Part shown: piece by piece, positions 1 to 6,885 of the stretch
How positions within the stretch are numbered: the stretch's first letter is position 1
How the letters are laid out: each line of letters starts with the position of its first letter
NCBI GenBank assembly: GCA_002382525.1
Contig: DFYA01000119.1
Span: 1 to 8,137 of the forward strand
Reading direction: 5' to 3'
DNA from: Opitutaceae bacterium UBA4094
GTDB taxonomy: Bacteria > Verrucomicrobiota > Verrucomicrobiia > Opitutales > Opitutaceae
DNA: 8,137 bases
The notes under the pieces: model-generated
Database searches by the model: none
What the model was told of the DNA's origin: nothing
Seen by the model: the letters and a program-made list of their open reading frames with translations, nothing else
Translations under genes and position numbers: made by a program

Positions 1-207
1 GCCGATGCGCGATTTGAACCACTGGCGGTGTTCGTCGACCAAAGAGATGAGCGCAATCGGCGTCTCACAAATCTCGGCGGCGAGTTGGGTGAGGTCGTCG
101 TAGTCGGACTCTGGCGGCGTATCGAGGACGTGAAGCGAGTTCAGCACCGCAACGCGGTCGGCCTCGTTTTCGGGTAGCGGCTGGTAACTGCCGGGTGAGA
201 CGACCAT
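1..207 (-). CDS. GAF-domain signalling protein, N-terminal 69 codons only (partial)
   Basis: The reverse strand from the ATG at 207 to the window edge is open and gives a typical start of a GAF-containing sensor protein. An NEADR segment lies at residues 14-18, VLDTPPE at 27-33, DDLTQLAA at 37-44, then TPIALISLVDE at 49-59 and RQWFKSRIG at 61-69. This layout is common in GAF-first histidine kinases, diguanylate cyclases and adenylate/guanylate cyclases. The output domain lies outside the window, so the enzymatic activity cannot be named. There is no signal peptide or membrane segment in the visible part, which suggests a cytosolic sensor domain. It follows the M48 protease gene on the same strand after 43 bases and could be read through from it. 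No Shine-Dalgarno sequence precedes the ATG. The family is confident; the full product is unknown. Confidence 0.8.
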   Translation of the reverse strand, partial: MVVSPGSYQPLPENEADRVAVLNSLHVLDTPPESDYDDLTQLAAEICETPIALISLVDEHRQWFKSRIG

Positions 208-208
208 G

Positions 209-243
209 GGGCAAATTGATAGGCAAAAGCGTGACGGGCAAAT
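209..243 (-). repeat. Three TTTGCC copies just upstream of the GAF gene
   Basis: In the 43-base spacer between the protease stop and the GAF start, the minus strand carries TTTGCC three times (plus-strand GGCAAA at 210-215, 222-227 and 237-242). The outer two extend to ATTTGCCC. Start-to-start distances are 12 and 15 bases and the last copy nearly touches the ATG. This could be a binding-site cluster or a translational element, or chance. No function is assigned. Confidence 0.3.
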
Positions 244-250
244 CGCGGGC

Positions 251-2191
251 TCAGGTGAGCGGAATGGGGCAGTCGAGGGCGGAGGCGAGCGCGCGGAGCA
301 ATTCGGCCTCGGCGGGGTCGATGCGTCCGTCGTGCGAAACGGTGGTCGCGAGGGCCGCAAGGACGCGTTTTTTGACGGGGCCGTAGGCGAGCGCGAGTTT
401 GTCGAGCGCGGCGTCCAGTTGGTCCAGTTCGGCGTTGCCCGCAGGGCGCAGCGCCAATGCGGGGTGAAGGCCGGCGAAGCCAGAAGCGCCGGCGTGGAAG
501 GCCTCGGCCGCCTGGGCTTCGTCGTCTGCGGACAGGCGGGCGCCAAAGGAAAGCACGGTGGAGATTTCGAGCGAAACGTCGGAGGGAGAGTAGGTTTCGC
601 GACGTCCTGACGGTTGGGCGGCGAGGTCGAGGTGGTGGGAAAGCACCTTCTGTAGCGCAAACTCGAAAATGCTGACGTGGGCGTCGGCGTGCACGAGTTC
701 GTCGAGGGCATCGAGGAAACGGGCAAGCTCGACCGGCGGCAACTGGCGCAACGCGGGCGGCGTGAGCAAGAGAAGCGGAAGGCGTGCTTCAGCCGGCAGC
801 GCACGGAGATCGGCTTCGAGCGGGATGAGGGCGGAGGCGATGCGGTCGCTGCCGCGGTGGCGGATAATGTCGCGTTGACGCGTGCGGACGGCGGAGTCGG
901 CGTCGAGGAGCAAGCCGCAAGCGACGGCGGCGGCGCCCTCGGGTGTGCGGGCGGCCTCGCGAAGCGCGGGCGTGATGGTGCCAGCGAGGTGTTGTGCGCG
1001 CTCAGTGTGGGCGGCTTCGAGGACGCCGATGGACGCAATGATCGCGGCCGGCGTTACGATGGGTTGGGGCGTCGCCCGCGGGTTGGTCGAGGCGCGTTGT
1101 CGGGCCCAGGTGTCGGTGGACACATCGACGACCGTGGGCGGTTCGAAATATTTGCCGTCGAACGAAGTATCCACCGCGCGAATACGGACGTCGAGGGGCG
1201 GGTGGGTGGCCCAGAGTCCGCCGAAGGAGGAGCGGAAGCCTTGTGCGAAAAAGAAGTGTCCGAGCTCGGAGGCTCGGGTGGACTGGATGCGCGAGCCGAG
1301 GGCGTAGCCGCCGATCTTTTTGAGGGCGCCGACGATGCCTCCCGGATTACGGGTGAATTGCACGGCGGAGGCGTCGGCGAGGAATTCGCGCTGGCGGGAG
1401 ACGGCGGCTTGGATGAGGCGACCAAAGAAGTAGCCGACGTAACCCAGAATCATAAGGACGACGCCGGCGGCGAGGATCACGATGACGCCGTTGCCTTCTT
1501 TGCTGCCGCGCCGAGGACGGCCGAAGCGGAGGCTGTGGAGGATGCCGCGTCCTAGCAGGCCAATGACGAGAATACCGTGGAGGATCGCGGTGAGACGCAC
1601 GTTGAGACGCATGTCGCCGTTGAGGATGTGGCTGAACTCGTGGGCGACGACGCCTTGGAGTTCGTCGCGCGTGAGTTTTCCCATCGTGCCGCCGGTGACG
1701 GCGACGACGGCGTCGCTGGTGGTGAGGCCGGCGGCGAAGGCGTTGATGCCGGTCTCGTCGTCGAGCACGTAAACGGCGGGCAACGGCAGGCCGGACGCGA
1801 TGGCCATTTCCTCGACGACGTTGAGCAGTTGGCGTTCGCGTAAGTCGGCGGTTTGTGCGGGCACGAGTCGGGCGCCGACCATCTCGGCGACGGCGCGACC
1901 GCCGGCGCGGAGCTGCATCCATTTGGTGAGAGCGGAGAGGCCGACGACGGCGACGGTGATGAACGAAAATGCGATCAACGCGCCCGGTTGCCAGAGTTCG
2001 ACGTGATCGATTCCTCCGGACGCGGCTTCGACCCCGCGGCCATTGGCGGTGGCCCGCACGCCGAACATCGCGGTTAGGAAGATAAACGCGAAATAGCCGG
2101 CGGCGATGATGCCGAGAACGGCGAAGACAAAGAGAACGACCAGGCGGGTCGTTCTCTTTTTGGCGAGGGCTTGGGCCTCGAAGAAGTCCAT
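251..2191 (-). CDS. HtpX-like M48 family membrane metalloprotease with C-terminal TerB-like segment
   Basis: This is a 646-residue integral membrane zinc protease counted from the ATG at 2191. Hydrophobic segments lie near residues 15-43, 69-88, 203-217 and 235-260. The M48 zinc site HEFSH is at 184-188 (ligands H184 and H188, catalytic E185), followed by ILNGD; the third ligand is E269 in REFLAD. Members of this family cut misfolded or regulatory membrane proteins, with the active site on the cytoplasmic side. HtpX is usually about 290 residues. Here some 270 extra residues follow: an Ala/Leu-rich helical region, then a segment at about 608-646 (VSHDGRIDPAEAELLRAL) that resembles the TerB/DjlA-like acidic helical fold. 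I chose this start because the alternative ATG at 2254 adds 21 residues encoded largely by an intergenic repeat. The gene lies 87 bases after lemA, a recurrent LemA-M48 pairing, so co-transcription is likely. There is no clear Shine-Dalgarno sequence. Confidence 0.9.
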   Translation of the reverse strand: MDFFEAQALAKKRTTRLVVLFVFAVLGIIAAGYFAFIFLTAMFGVRATANGRGVEAASGGIDHVELWQPGALIAFSFITVAVVGLSALTKWMQLRAGGRAVAEMVGARLVPAQTADLRERQLLNVVEEMAIASGLPLPAVYVLDDETGINAFAAGLTTSDAVVAVTGGTMGKLTRDELQGVVAHEFSHILNGDMRLNVRLTAILHGILVIGLLGRGILHSLRFGRPRRGSKEGNGVIVILAAGVVLMILGYVGYFFGRLIQAAVSRQREFLADASAVQFTRNPGGIVGALKKIGGYALGSRIQSTRASELGHFFFAQGFRSSFGGLWATHPPLDVRIRAVDTSFDGKYFEPPTVVDVSTDTWARQRASTNPRATPQPIVTPAAIIASIGVLEAAHTERAQHLAGTITPALREAARTPEGAAAVACGLLLDADSAVRTRQRDIIRHRGSDRIASALIPLEADLRALPAEARLPLLLLTPPALRQLPPVELARFLDALDELVHADAHVSIFEFALQKVLSHHLDLAAQPSGRRETYSPSDVSLEISTVLSFGARLSADDEAQAAEAFHAGASGFAGLHPALALRPAGNAELDQLDAALDKLALAYGPVKKRVLAALATTVSHDGRIDPAEAELLRALASALDCPIPLT

Positions 2192-2200
2192 CGGGATGAA

Positions 2201-2264
2201 GTAGCGAGTAGTGAGTAGCGGGTCGCGTGTAGGGCGGTGATGCTCGCTACTCACTACCCGCTAC
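2201..2264. repeat. Heptameric-repeat inverted pair (long hairpin) between lemA and the protease
   Basis: The left arm (2201-2223) is built of 7-base units of the AGTAGCG/AGTAGTG type. The right arm (2242-2264, with related units running on to 2271) is its reverse complement. Pairing the arms gives 20 Watson-Crick pairs, 2 G-T wobbles and 1 mismatch over 23 positions, around an 18-base loop. In the lemA-protease mRNA the hairpin starts 15 bases after the lemA stop and ends 9 bases before the protease ATG. There is no T-tract on either side, so it is not a standard terminator. It may act as an mRNA stability or processing element, a translational brake on the protease, or a member of a dispersed genomic repeat family. 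Confidence 0.85.
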
Positions 2265-2278
2265 TCGCTGCTTTTGGG

Positions 2279-2881
2279 TCAGGTGAACTGAACCTTGGGG
2301 GCGTTGCGTTCGCCGGGGTCTTCGATCTTGAAAAGTTCGGCGGGTTGGAAGCCAAGGGCGCCGGCGACGAGCACCGTGGGGAAGGTTTCGCGCTTGGTGT
2401 TATACGTCATGACGCTGTCGTTGTAGGCCTGACGGGCGAAGGCGATTTTGTTCTCCGTGGAGGTGAGTTCCTCGGTGAGCTGGGCCATGTTTTGGCTGGC
2501 CTTCAGGTCGGGGTATTGCTCCACGACCATCATGAGGCGGGAGAGGGCGCCGCCGAGGCCGGCCTCGGCCGACATGAGTCCACGCATGGCGTTGCCGTCG
2601 GCGGGATTCGCGGCGGCGGTCTGGGCGGCGGAGGCGGCGATGTTGCGCGCCTTGATCACGGCTTCGAGCGTCTCGCGCTCGTGTTTGAGGTAGCCTTTGG
2701 CGGTCTCGACCAAGTTGGGTATGAGGTCGTAGCGTCGCTTCAGCTGGACGTCGATTTGGGCGAAGGCGTTTTTGAAGCGGTTGCGCAGCGTGACGAGGCT
2801 GTTGTAGATGCCGACGGCCCAAAGGCCAAGGATGACAACGAGGAGAAACAGCACGCCGAGGACGATGAGGAGGGCAGTCAT
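2279..2881 (-). CDS. lemA: LemA family membrane protein
   Basis: The protein has 200 residues, the normal LemA length. One N-terminal transmembrane helix spans about residues 3-25. It is followed by the family signature YNSLVTLRNRFKNAFAQIDV (26-45), then QLKRRYDLIPNLVETAKGYL (46-65). EQYPDLKAS (121-129), a TENKIAFARQAYN segment (142-154) and the C-terminal FP...GALGFQP...F region are all present. The family is expected to form a helical bundle outside the membrane anchor; its biochemical role is poorly defined. The reading frame stays open far upstream, across the divergent TPR gene, but conservation begins at the ATG at 2881, so I use that. It is the first gene of a likely operon with the M48 protease and is divergent from the TPR gene with 144 bases between their starts. 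No Shine-Dalgarno sequence is visible. Confidence 0.95.
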   Translation of the reverse strand: MTALLIVLGVLFLLVVILGLWAVGIYNSLVTLRNRFKNAFAQIDVQLKRRYDLIPNLVETAKGYLKHERETLEAVIKARNIAASAAQTAAANPADGNAMRGLMSAEAGLGGALSRLMMVVEQYPDLKASQNMAQLTEELTSTENKIAFARQAYNDSVMTYNTKRETFPTVLVAGALGFQPAELFKIEDPGERNAPKVQFT

Positions 2882-3025
2882 ATAGTGTGAGGGCGGAGGT
2901 TGATGAAGCGACTGGGGTGCTTCGAGGCGGCGAGGAGTGTGCGGTTGAAAAGCCTTTGCGCGAGGCGGAACTCCTGACAACGCGATTGATTGTTTCGGGC
3001 ATGGCAAGCAACGTGGCCCCTTCGT
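2882..3025. promoter_or_regulatory. Divergent intergenic region between lemA and the TPR gene
   Basis: These 144 bases must hold the promoters for both the leftward lemA operon and the rightward envelope cluster, since the two start genes point away from each other. Toward lemA there is a -35-like TTGTCA on the minus strand (plus-strand 2976-2981), but no matching -10 is seen at normal spacing. Toward the TPR gene TTGAAA occurs at 2945-2950, again without a good -10. An alternative in-frame ATG for the TPR gene lies at 2990. Neither promoter is defined from the sequence alone; the assignment rests on gene orientation. Confidence 0.45.
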
Positions 3026-5680
3026 ATGTCGCCTCGAGTCCTGCTCCTTTTGCTGGTGTCCGTCGGCGTATCGCTTCCGGCGATCCGCGCGGATGAATCT
3101 CCGATAAAACCGGCGCCGTTGGTGTCGGTGGCGGAGACGCCGTCGTTGCCGGGGGCGACGTTGCGGTCGTTTGTGGCGGCGCGGCGGGCGCTCGAGTTGG
3201 GTTTCCCTTCGGTCGCCACGCAGTTGTATTCGCAGCTTTTGGAGTCGATGCCTTCTGCCGGCGCGGAGCGCGATGTGTTGGTGTTGGAGTTGGTGACCGC
3301 GTGGTTGGACGAAGGGCGCACCGGTGAGGCTGAGCAGGCGTTGCAAGGTTTTAAAGGGACGCCTTCGCCCGGTTATCATTTGCGGGCCGGGTTGATCGCG
3401 GTGCGGCGTTCCCGGATCGATTCGGCCAAGGCGGCGCTGGCGGCGGTGCGGCCCGAGGAGCTGGTGGCGGCGGAGCGGGGCTGGTGGTATTTTTTGCAAG
3501 GCCAGGTGGCGGATGCCGGGGGCGAGTTTGCGAAGGCGCGCGATGCGTATCAACGAGCGAGCGACGGGGCGGTCTCGGATCTGCAACGCGCGCATTTTAT
3601 TCTAGCGCGAGAACGCGCGCGGTTGAGTTTGGGCGACACGACGGAAGCGCAGTTAAATACCCTGAGGCAGAACGTGGACCGGTATCAGGGCCGGAGCGTG
3701 GGCTATGCTTATGCGAGGCAATACGCGGCGTTGCTTGCGGCGCGCGACCGCACGGCCGAAGCAATCGAGTTTCTTAACCAACAGCTGCAAGTGCTGCCCT
3801 CGGCAGAGCGGGCGGCGCGGGACGATTTTCGGTTGCTGTTGGGTCTGACGGCGGGAGCGCAGCGCGGTGAGGGACGGAATGCGTTGGAGGGGTTGCTGGT
3901 GTCGGCCCGTGAGCCTGCGTTGAGGCGAGTGGCGTTGCAGTTGCTTGTGCGCGACGCGGCGGATGCGGCGTTGTTCGCGCGGTTGAACGAGCTGATCAAT
4001 GCAACGCCCGCCAGCCCGATATTGCCGGACTTATTGCTGGCGCGCGCGCAACTCGGGCTGACGGAAAAGCGTGTGCCGTTGGTCGAGCGCGGTGGCGTGC
4101 AGGAGTTGGTCGCGGTGGCCAACCAGGCGCAGGCGGACTTGGACGCGAAAGCGTTGCTGGCGCGGTTTCCGGGTTCGGAGCTGAAGCCGGCGGCGTTGGG
4201 CCTGCTAGCGGATTTGTCGTGGGTGCAGAAGCGCTATCGTTCTGCGGCGGATTATGCGGCGCAGGCGCGGGCGGAGTTGTCGGAGGGGGAAGTGCGAGCG
4301 GCGCTCGGGGTGATGGTGGCGGAAGCGTATTTTTTGGCCAAGGACTATGCCGCCGCGGCTGAGGCGTATGCGGTCGCGTTGAACAATGTGCCGGCGGGCG
4401 TTTCGCCGGGGGAGCTGATTGCTCAACGGGTGGTTTCGAAGATCCTCGACGGCCGACTCGATGAAGCGGCCCGGTTGCTCGACGATTCTTCGGCGACCGA
4501 ACGACTCGGTGGGGTCGAGCGTTGGCGAGCGGAGTGGACTTTGGCGCGAGCGCTGCAGACGGCCGGACGCGAGCCGAACGCCTACGCACGGGTCAACCGC
4601 TTGATGGCGAGAGAGGGCGGTGAGGCGCTCCCGATCGAATTGCGTGCGCGCATGGCGTGGCTGCAGGCGCGGTTGTCATTGGATGCGGATACGCCGGAGA
4701 AGACCCTCGCGCTGGCCGCGGGAATGCCGCCACGGTTGCAGGAGTTGGACGCGGGCTTGAGGTCGGAAGTGCTCGCCAGCACGCGTCTGGTGCAGGCGAA
4801 AGCGCAGTTCCGACTAGGTCGACCCGAAGAGGCGTTGAAGGTGCTTGAAGCGTTACGCCTGGAGTTCCCGGAGTCGGATGCGGCGGTGTATTCCTACATC
4901 GACGAGGCGGATTATTATGCGGAGAACAACCGTTTCGTGGACGCGCAAAAGCGGCTCACGGAACTCGCCGACAAATTTAAAGAGCACGACTACGCGCCGT
5001 ATGCTTTGTATCGGGCGGCGCTCAACGCGGAGCAGCGCGGGCAGGACCAGTTTTACGAGGAGGCTTATCGGATTTTGGAGGACTTGGTGAACCGTTATGG
5101 GGACAGTCGCTTTGTGTTTCACGCTCGTCTCAAGCAGGGCGATCTGGCGCGGCGGCTGAACGATTTCCCTAGGGCGCGGCTCACGTATGAGCATCTGATC
5201 AATAACTACAGTTACGCGCAGCAACCGGGGGTGTTGTCCGCCCAGCTCGCGTTGGCCGCGTGCCATCGCGCGCAAATCACGGCCGCCGATGTTTCGCACT
5301 TTGAAAGCGCGCTCACGATTTTGGAGCGTTTGCAGGATTTCCCGGAAGCGCCGATCGACATGCGGGTGGAGGCGGGTTTTCAGTTGGGTGATTTGTTGGC
5401 GGTCAGTGGGAAAAATCCAGAGGATCGTGCGCGCGCTGCAGCGGTGTGGTGGACCTTGGCCACGACGTATCTCCTCGACGAGGCGCAGGCCGCGAAGCTA
5501 GGGCCGAAAGGGCGTTATTGGCTCGCGCGCGCACTGCTGCGTTTAGGGGATCTGCGCCGTGATAGCGGAGACCTTGAGGAGGCGCGTAATGCCTATGAAC
5601 TGATCCTTAAAAAAAATCTTCCGTTTGCCAACCTGGCGCGCGAAGTGTTCATGCGGGCCGGAGGCCGGCCCCGCACGTGA
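3026..5680 (+). CDS. Exported tetratricopeptide-repeat (TPR) protein
   Basis: From the ATG at 3026 the product is 884 residues. It opens with a signal peptide (M-S-P-R, then a Leu/Val core, probable cleavage after A22 before DESP), so it should act in the periplasm or at the outer membrane. The rest is almost entirely helical, with many TPR-like helix pairs. Clear examples lie near residues 54-75, 154-181, 398-412 (RYRSAADYAAQA), 434-456 (KDYAAAAEAYAVAL), 594-615 (GRPEEALKVLEALRLEFP), 619-748 (several, with BamD/YbgF-like spacing) and 848-870 (GDLEEARNAYELILKKNLPF). TPRs are protein-docking scaffolds; no catalytic domain is seen. An ATG at 2990 would add 12 residues ahead of the signal peptide, which makes 3026 the better start. 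It is followed after 72 bases by the ExbB-like gene and is probably its periplasmic partner. A role in envelope assembly or transport is inferred, not shown. Confidence 0.85.
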   Translation: MSPRVLLLLLVSVGVSLPAIRADESPIKPAPLVSVAETPSLPGATLRSFVAARRALELGFPSVATQLYSQLLESMPSAGAERDVLVLELVTAWLDEGRTGEAEQALQGFKGTPSPGYHLRAGLIAVRRSRIDSAKAALAAVRPEELVAAERGWWYFLQGQVADAGGEFAKARDAYQRASDGAVSDLQRAHFILARERARLSLGDTTEAQLNTLRQNVDRYQGRSVGYAYARQYAALLAARDRTAEAIEFLNQQLQVLPSAERAARDDFRLLLGLTAGAQRGEGRNALEGLLVSAREPALRRVALQLLVRDAADAALFARLNELINATPASPILPDLLLARAQLGLTEKRVPLVERGGVQELVAVANQAQADLDAKALLARFPGSELKPAALGLLADLSWVQKRYRSAADYAAQARAELSEGEVRAALGVMVAEAYFLAKDYAAAAEAYAVALNNVPAGVSPGELIAQRVVSKILDGRLDEAARLLDDSSATERLGGVERWRAEWTLARALQTAGREPNAYARVNRLMAREGGEALPIELRARMAWLQARLSLDADTPEKTLALAAGMPPRLQELDAGLRSEVLASTRLVQAKAQFRLGRPEEALKVLEALRLEFPESDAAVYSYIDEADYYAENNRFVDAQKRLTELADKFKEHDYAPYALYRAALNAEQRGQDQFYEEAYRILEDLVNRYGDSRFVFHARLKQGDLARRLNDFPRARLTYEHLINNYSYAQQPGVLSAQLALAACHRAQITAADVSHFESALTILERLQDFPEAPIDMRVEAGFQLGDLLAVSGKNPEDRARAAAVWWTLATTYLLDEAQAAKLGPKGRYWLARALLRLGDLRRDSGDLEEARNAYELILKKNLPFANLAREVFMRAGGRPRT
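5653..5674 (+). other. GC-only hairpin at the 3' end of the TPR gene
   Basis: GGGCCGG (5655-5661) pairs perfectly with CCGGCCC (5665-5671) around a 3-base AGG loop. The stem extends by G5653-C5674 and C5654-G5673 past one bulged C. It ends 3 bases before the TGA. No T-tract follows, so it is not a standard intrinsic terminator. It could slow polymerase or protect the 3' end of a processed TPR mRNA, lowering expression of the genes behind it, or it may simply reflect GC-rich coding (RAGGRPR). Confidence 0.4.
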
Positions 5681-5752
5681 CTCCGGTCGCGTGGCCTAAT
5701 TTAATCCGTCCGGCACGCCGCTTTCGCTTATCTTCCCTTCACCTCTCTGCTC

Positions 5753-6451
5753 ATGCCTTCCGACCCTAGCATTCTGACCCGAGGCGGCCCCATGATGTGG
5801 GTCCTGCTCATCATGGCGGTCATCGTCTTGGTGCTCTTTATCGAGCGCACCTTTTACCTTCATCGCGGCCAGATCAAATCCACGCCATTTTTGGACGGCA
5901 TTAAGAATACGTTGAGCAAGCGGCGTATCGTCGAGGCGCTCACGTTGTGTGAAGAAACGCCCGGTCCGGTTGCCGCAGTGGTAAAGGCCGCCCTGATTCA
6001 CGCGCACGACGACGAGACGCGGATGCGTTACGCGGTGCAAGAGGCGGCGGTGGTGGAGTTGCCAGCGTTGGAGCGCCGGTTGGGGTCGATCGCGGCGATC
6101 GCGCAAATCGCGCCGATGGTGGGTCTGCTCGGCACGGTGCTCGGCATGGCCACGACTTTTCACGATTTCATGCAAGGTGGCCACTACGCGACCGCACAGG
6201 CGCTTTCGCGCGGCATGTGGCAGGCGTTGCTCGCGACCGCCGGCAGCCTGGCTCTCGCCATCCCTGCGCACCTCGCTTATCACTTTCTACATGGTCGCGT
6301 GCGTTCGCTGGTGCGTGACATCGAGTGGGCGGGCAACGAAATCATGCGTTATTTGCTGATCGACTATCGAAAAACCGGCGCGGCCGATGCCGATGCGGGC
6401 GCGGTGAATGTCGGCCGGGTTGAGGGCCCGGGCTCTGGACCTGTCGAATAA
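5753..6451 (+). CDS. exbB: MotA/TolQ/ExbB-family membrane protein, TM3 glutamate replaced by Gln
   Basis: The product has 232 residues and three transmembrane helices at about 14-32, 113-135 and 157-180, the standard ExbB/TolQ topology with a cytoplasmic domain between TM1 and TM2. TM2 carries APMVGLLGTVLGM (120-132), with T128 at the place of E. coli ExbB T148. TM3 reads GMWQALLATAGSLALAIPAH (154-173) and aligns without gaps to E. coli ExbB around E176 and T181. The threonine is kept (T162), but the glutamate is glutamine (Q157). ExbB pentamers normally form the stator that surrounds ExbD and uses the proton gradient to drive TonB; loss of this carboxylate is atypical. The TAA stop overlaps the next gene's ATG by one base, indicating translational coupling. 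The start at 5753 leaves the usual short N-terminal tail before TM1. The upstream leader is pyrimidine-rich without a Shine-Dalgarno sequence. Confidence 0.9.
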   Translation: MPSDPSILTRGGPMMWVLLIMAVIVLVLFIERTFYLHRGQIKSTPFLDGIKNTLSKRRIVEALTLCEETPGPVAAVVKAALIHAHDDETRMRYAVQEAAVVELPALERRLGSIAAIAQIAPMVGLLGTVLGMATTFHDFMQGGHYATAQALSRGMWQALLATAGSLALAIPAHLAYHFLHGRVRSLVRDIEWAGNEIMRYLLIDYRKTGAADADAGAVNVGRVEGPGSGPVE

Positions 6452-6885
6452 TGATCACACGGCCTCTCGACCTTTCGTCTCGATTGAAGCGTCCGCCGCG
6501 CAGCTTCGAGCTGTTGTTTTATGTGAACGGCGGACTCATCGTGATGTTTTTTGTGTTGTTCGGTTCGCGATTTGTGCTGTCACCCGGACTCGGGGTGGAT
6601 TTCAGAGTGCCGGAGATGCCTGGCGCGGTAGACGCGGCGGTGCCGACGGATGTGGTGATTGCGATCAAAGGCTCGGACATGGCATTTGTTGAAGGCGCTA
6701 AAGTGAATTTTGCCGGGCTCCGCCAATACCTCGCTACGCGGGGAAAAGGACGCAGCAATCTTCGACTTTTGGTGCAGGCGGACGCGTCGTTAACGACTCG
6801 CGATTTAACCGAGGTGTATGAGATGGCGCGGGCCGCCGGGTTTGTCGCCGTGCAGATCGCGGCAGAACTTCCTTCGCACCAGTGA
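6451..6885 (+). CDS. exbD: ExbD/TolR-family protein, transmembrane aspartate replaced by Asn
   Basis: The 144-residue protein has the ExbD/TolR layout: a short cytoplasmic tail, one transmembrane helix (about 22-43), a GVDFRVPE segment (48-55) just outside the membrane, and a periplasmic domain ending LRLLVQADASLTTRDL (104-119) then VYEMARAAGFVAVQI (122-136), the typical ExbD C-terminal pattern. The conserved aspartate at the start of the helix (E. coli ExbD D25, context PFIDV) is matched by N26 in LLFYVNGGLI. The nearest carboxylate is E20, six residues earlier. ExbD normally sits inside the ExbB pentamer, where that aspartate takes up and releases protons. The start codon overlaps the exbB stop (TAATG) and the stop overlaps the next start (GTGA), so all three genes are translated from one message. 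Confidence 0.85.
   Translation: MITRPLDLSSRLKRPPRSFELLFYVNGGLIVMFFVLFGSRFVLSPGLGVDFRVPEMPGAVDAAVPTDVVIAIKGSDMAFVEGAKVNFAGLRQYLATRGKGRSNLRLLVQADASLTTRDLTEVYEMARAAGFVAVQIAAELPSHQ

Noticed and set aside
677..1555. Long plus-strand open frame (292 codons) opposite the M48 protease gene
   Set aside because: It is antisense to a gene with clear zinc-protease motifs, is Gly/Glu/Ala-rich with no domain signal, and is expected by chance in GC-rich DNA.
2191..2254. Using the ATG at 2254 as the annotated protease start
   Set aside because: The extra 21 residues come from the heptameric repeat and precede a normal cytoplasmic N-terminus; kept only as a finding.
2237..2890. Plus-strand 217-codon open frame opposite lemA
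   Set aside because: Gly/Glu-rich mirror of the lemA codons with no recognisable domain; lemA is unmistakable on the other strand.
2882..3595. Minus-strand open frame extending lemA far upstream to a 438-residue protein
   Set aside because: The extension is Arg/His/Pro-rich, lies antisense to the TPR gene, and LemA conservation begins exactly at the ATG at 2881.
3996..4589. Minus-strand Pro/Ala/Arg-rich open frame inside the TPR gene
   Set aside because: Composition is typical of a shadow frame of GC-rich coding DNA; the TPR frame is continuous and coherent.
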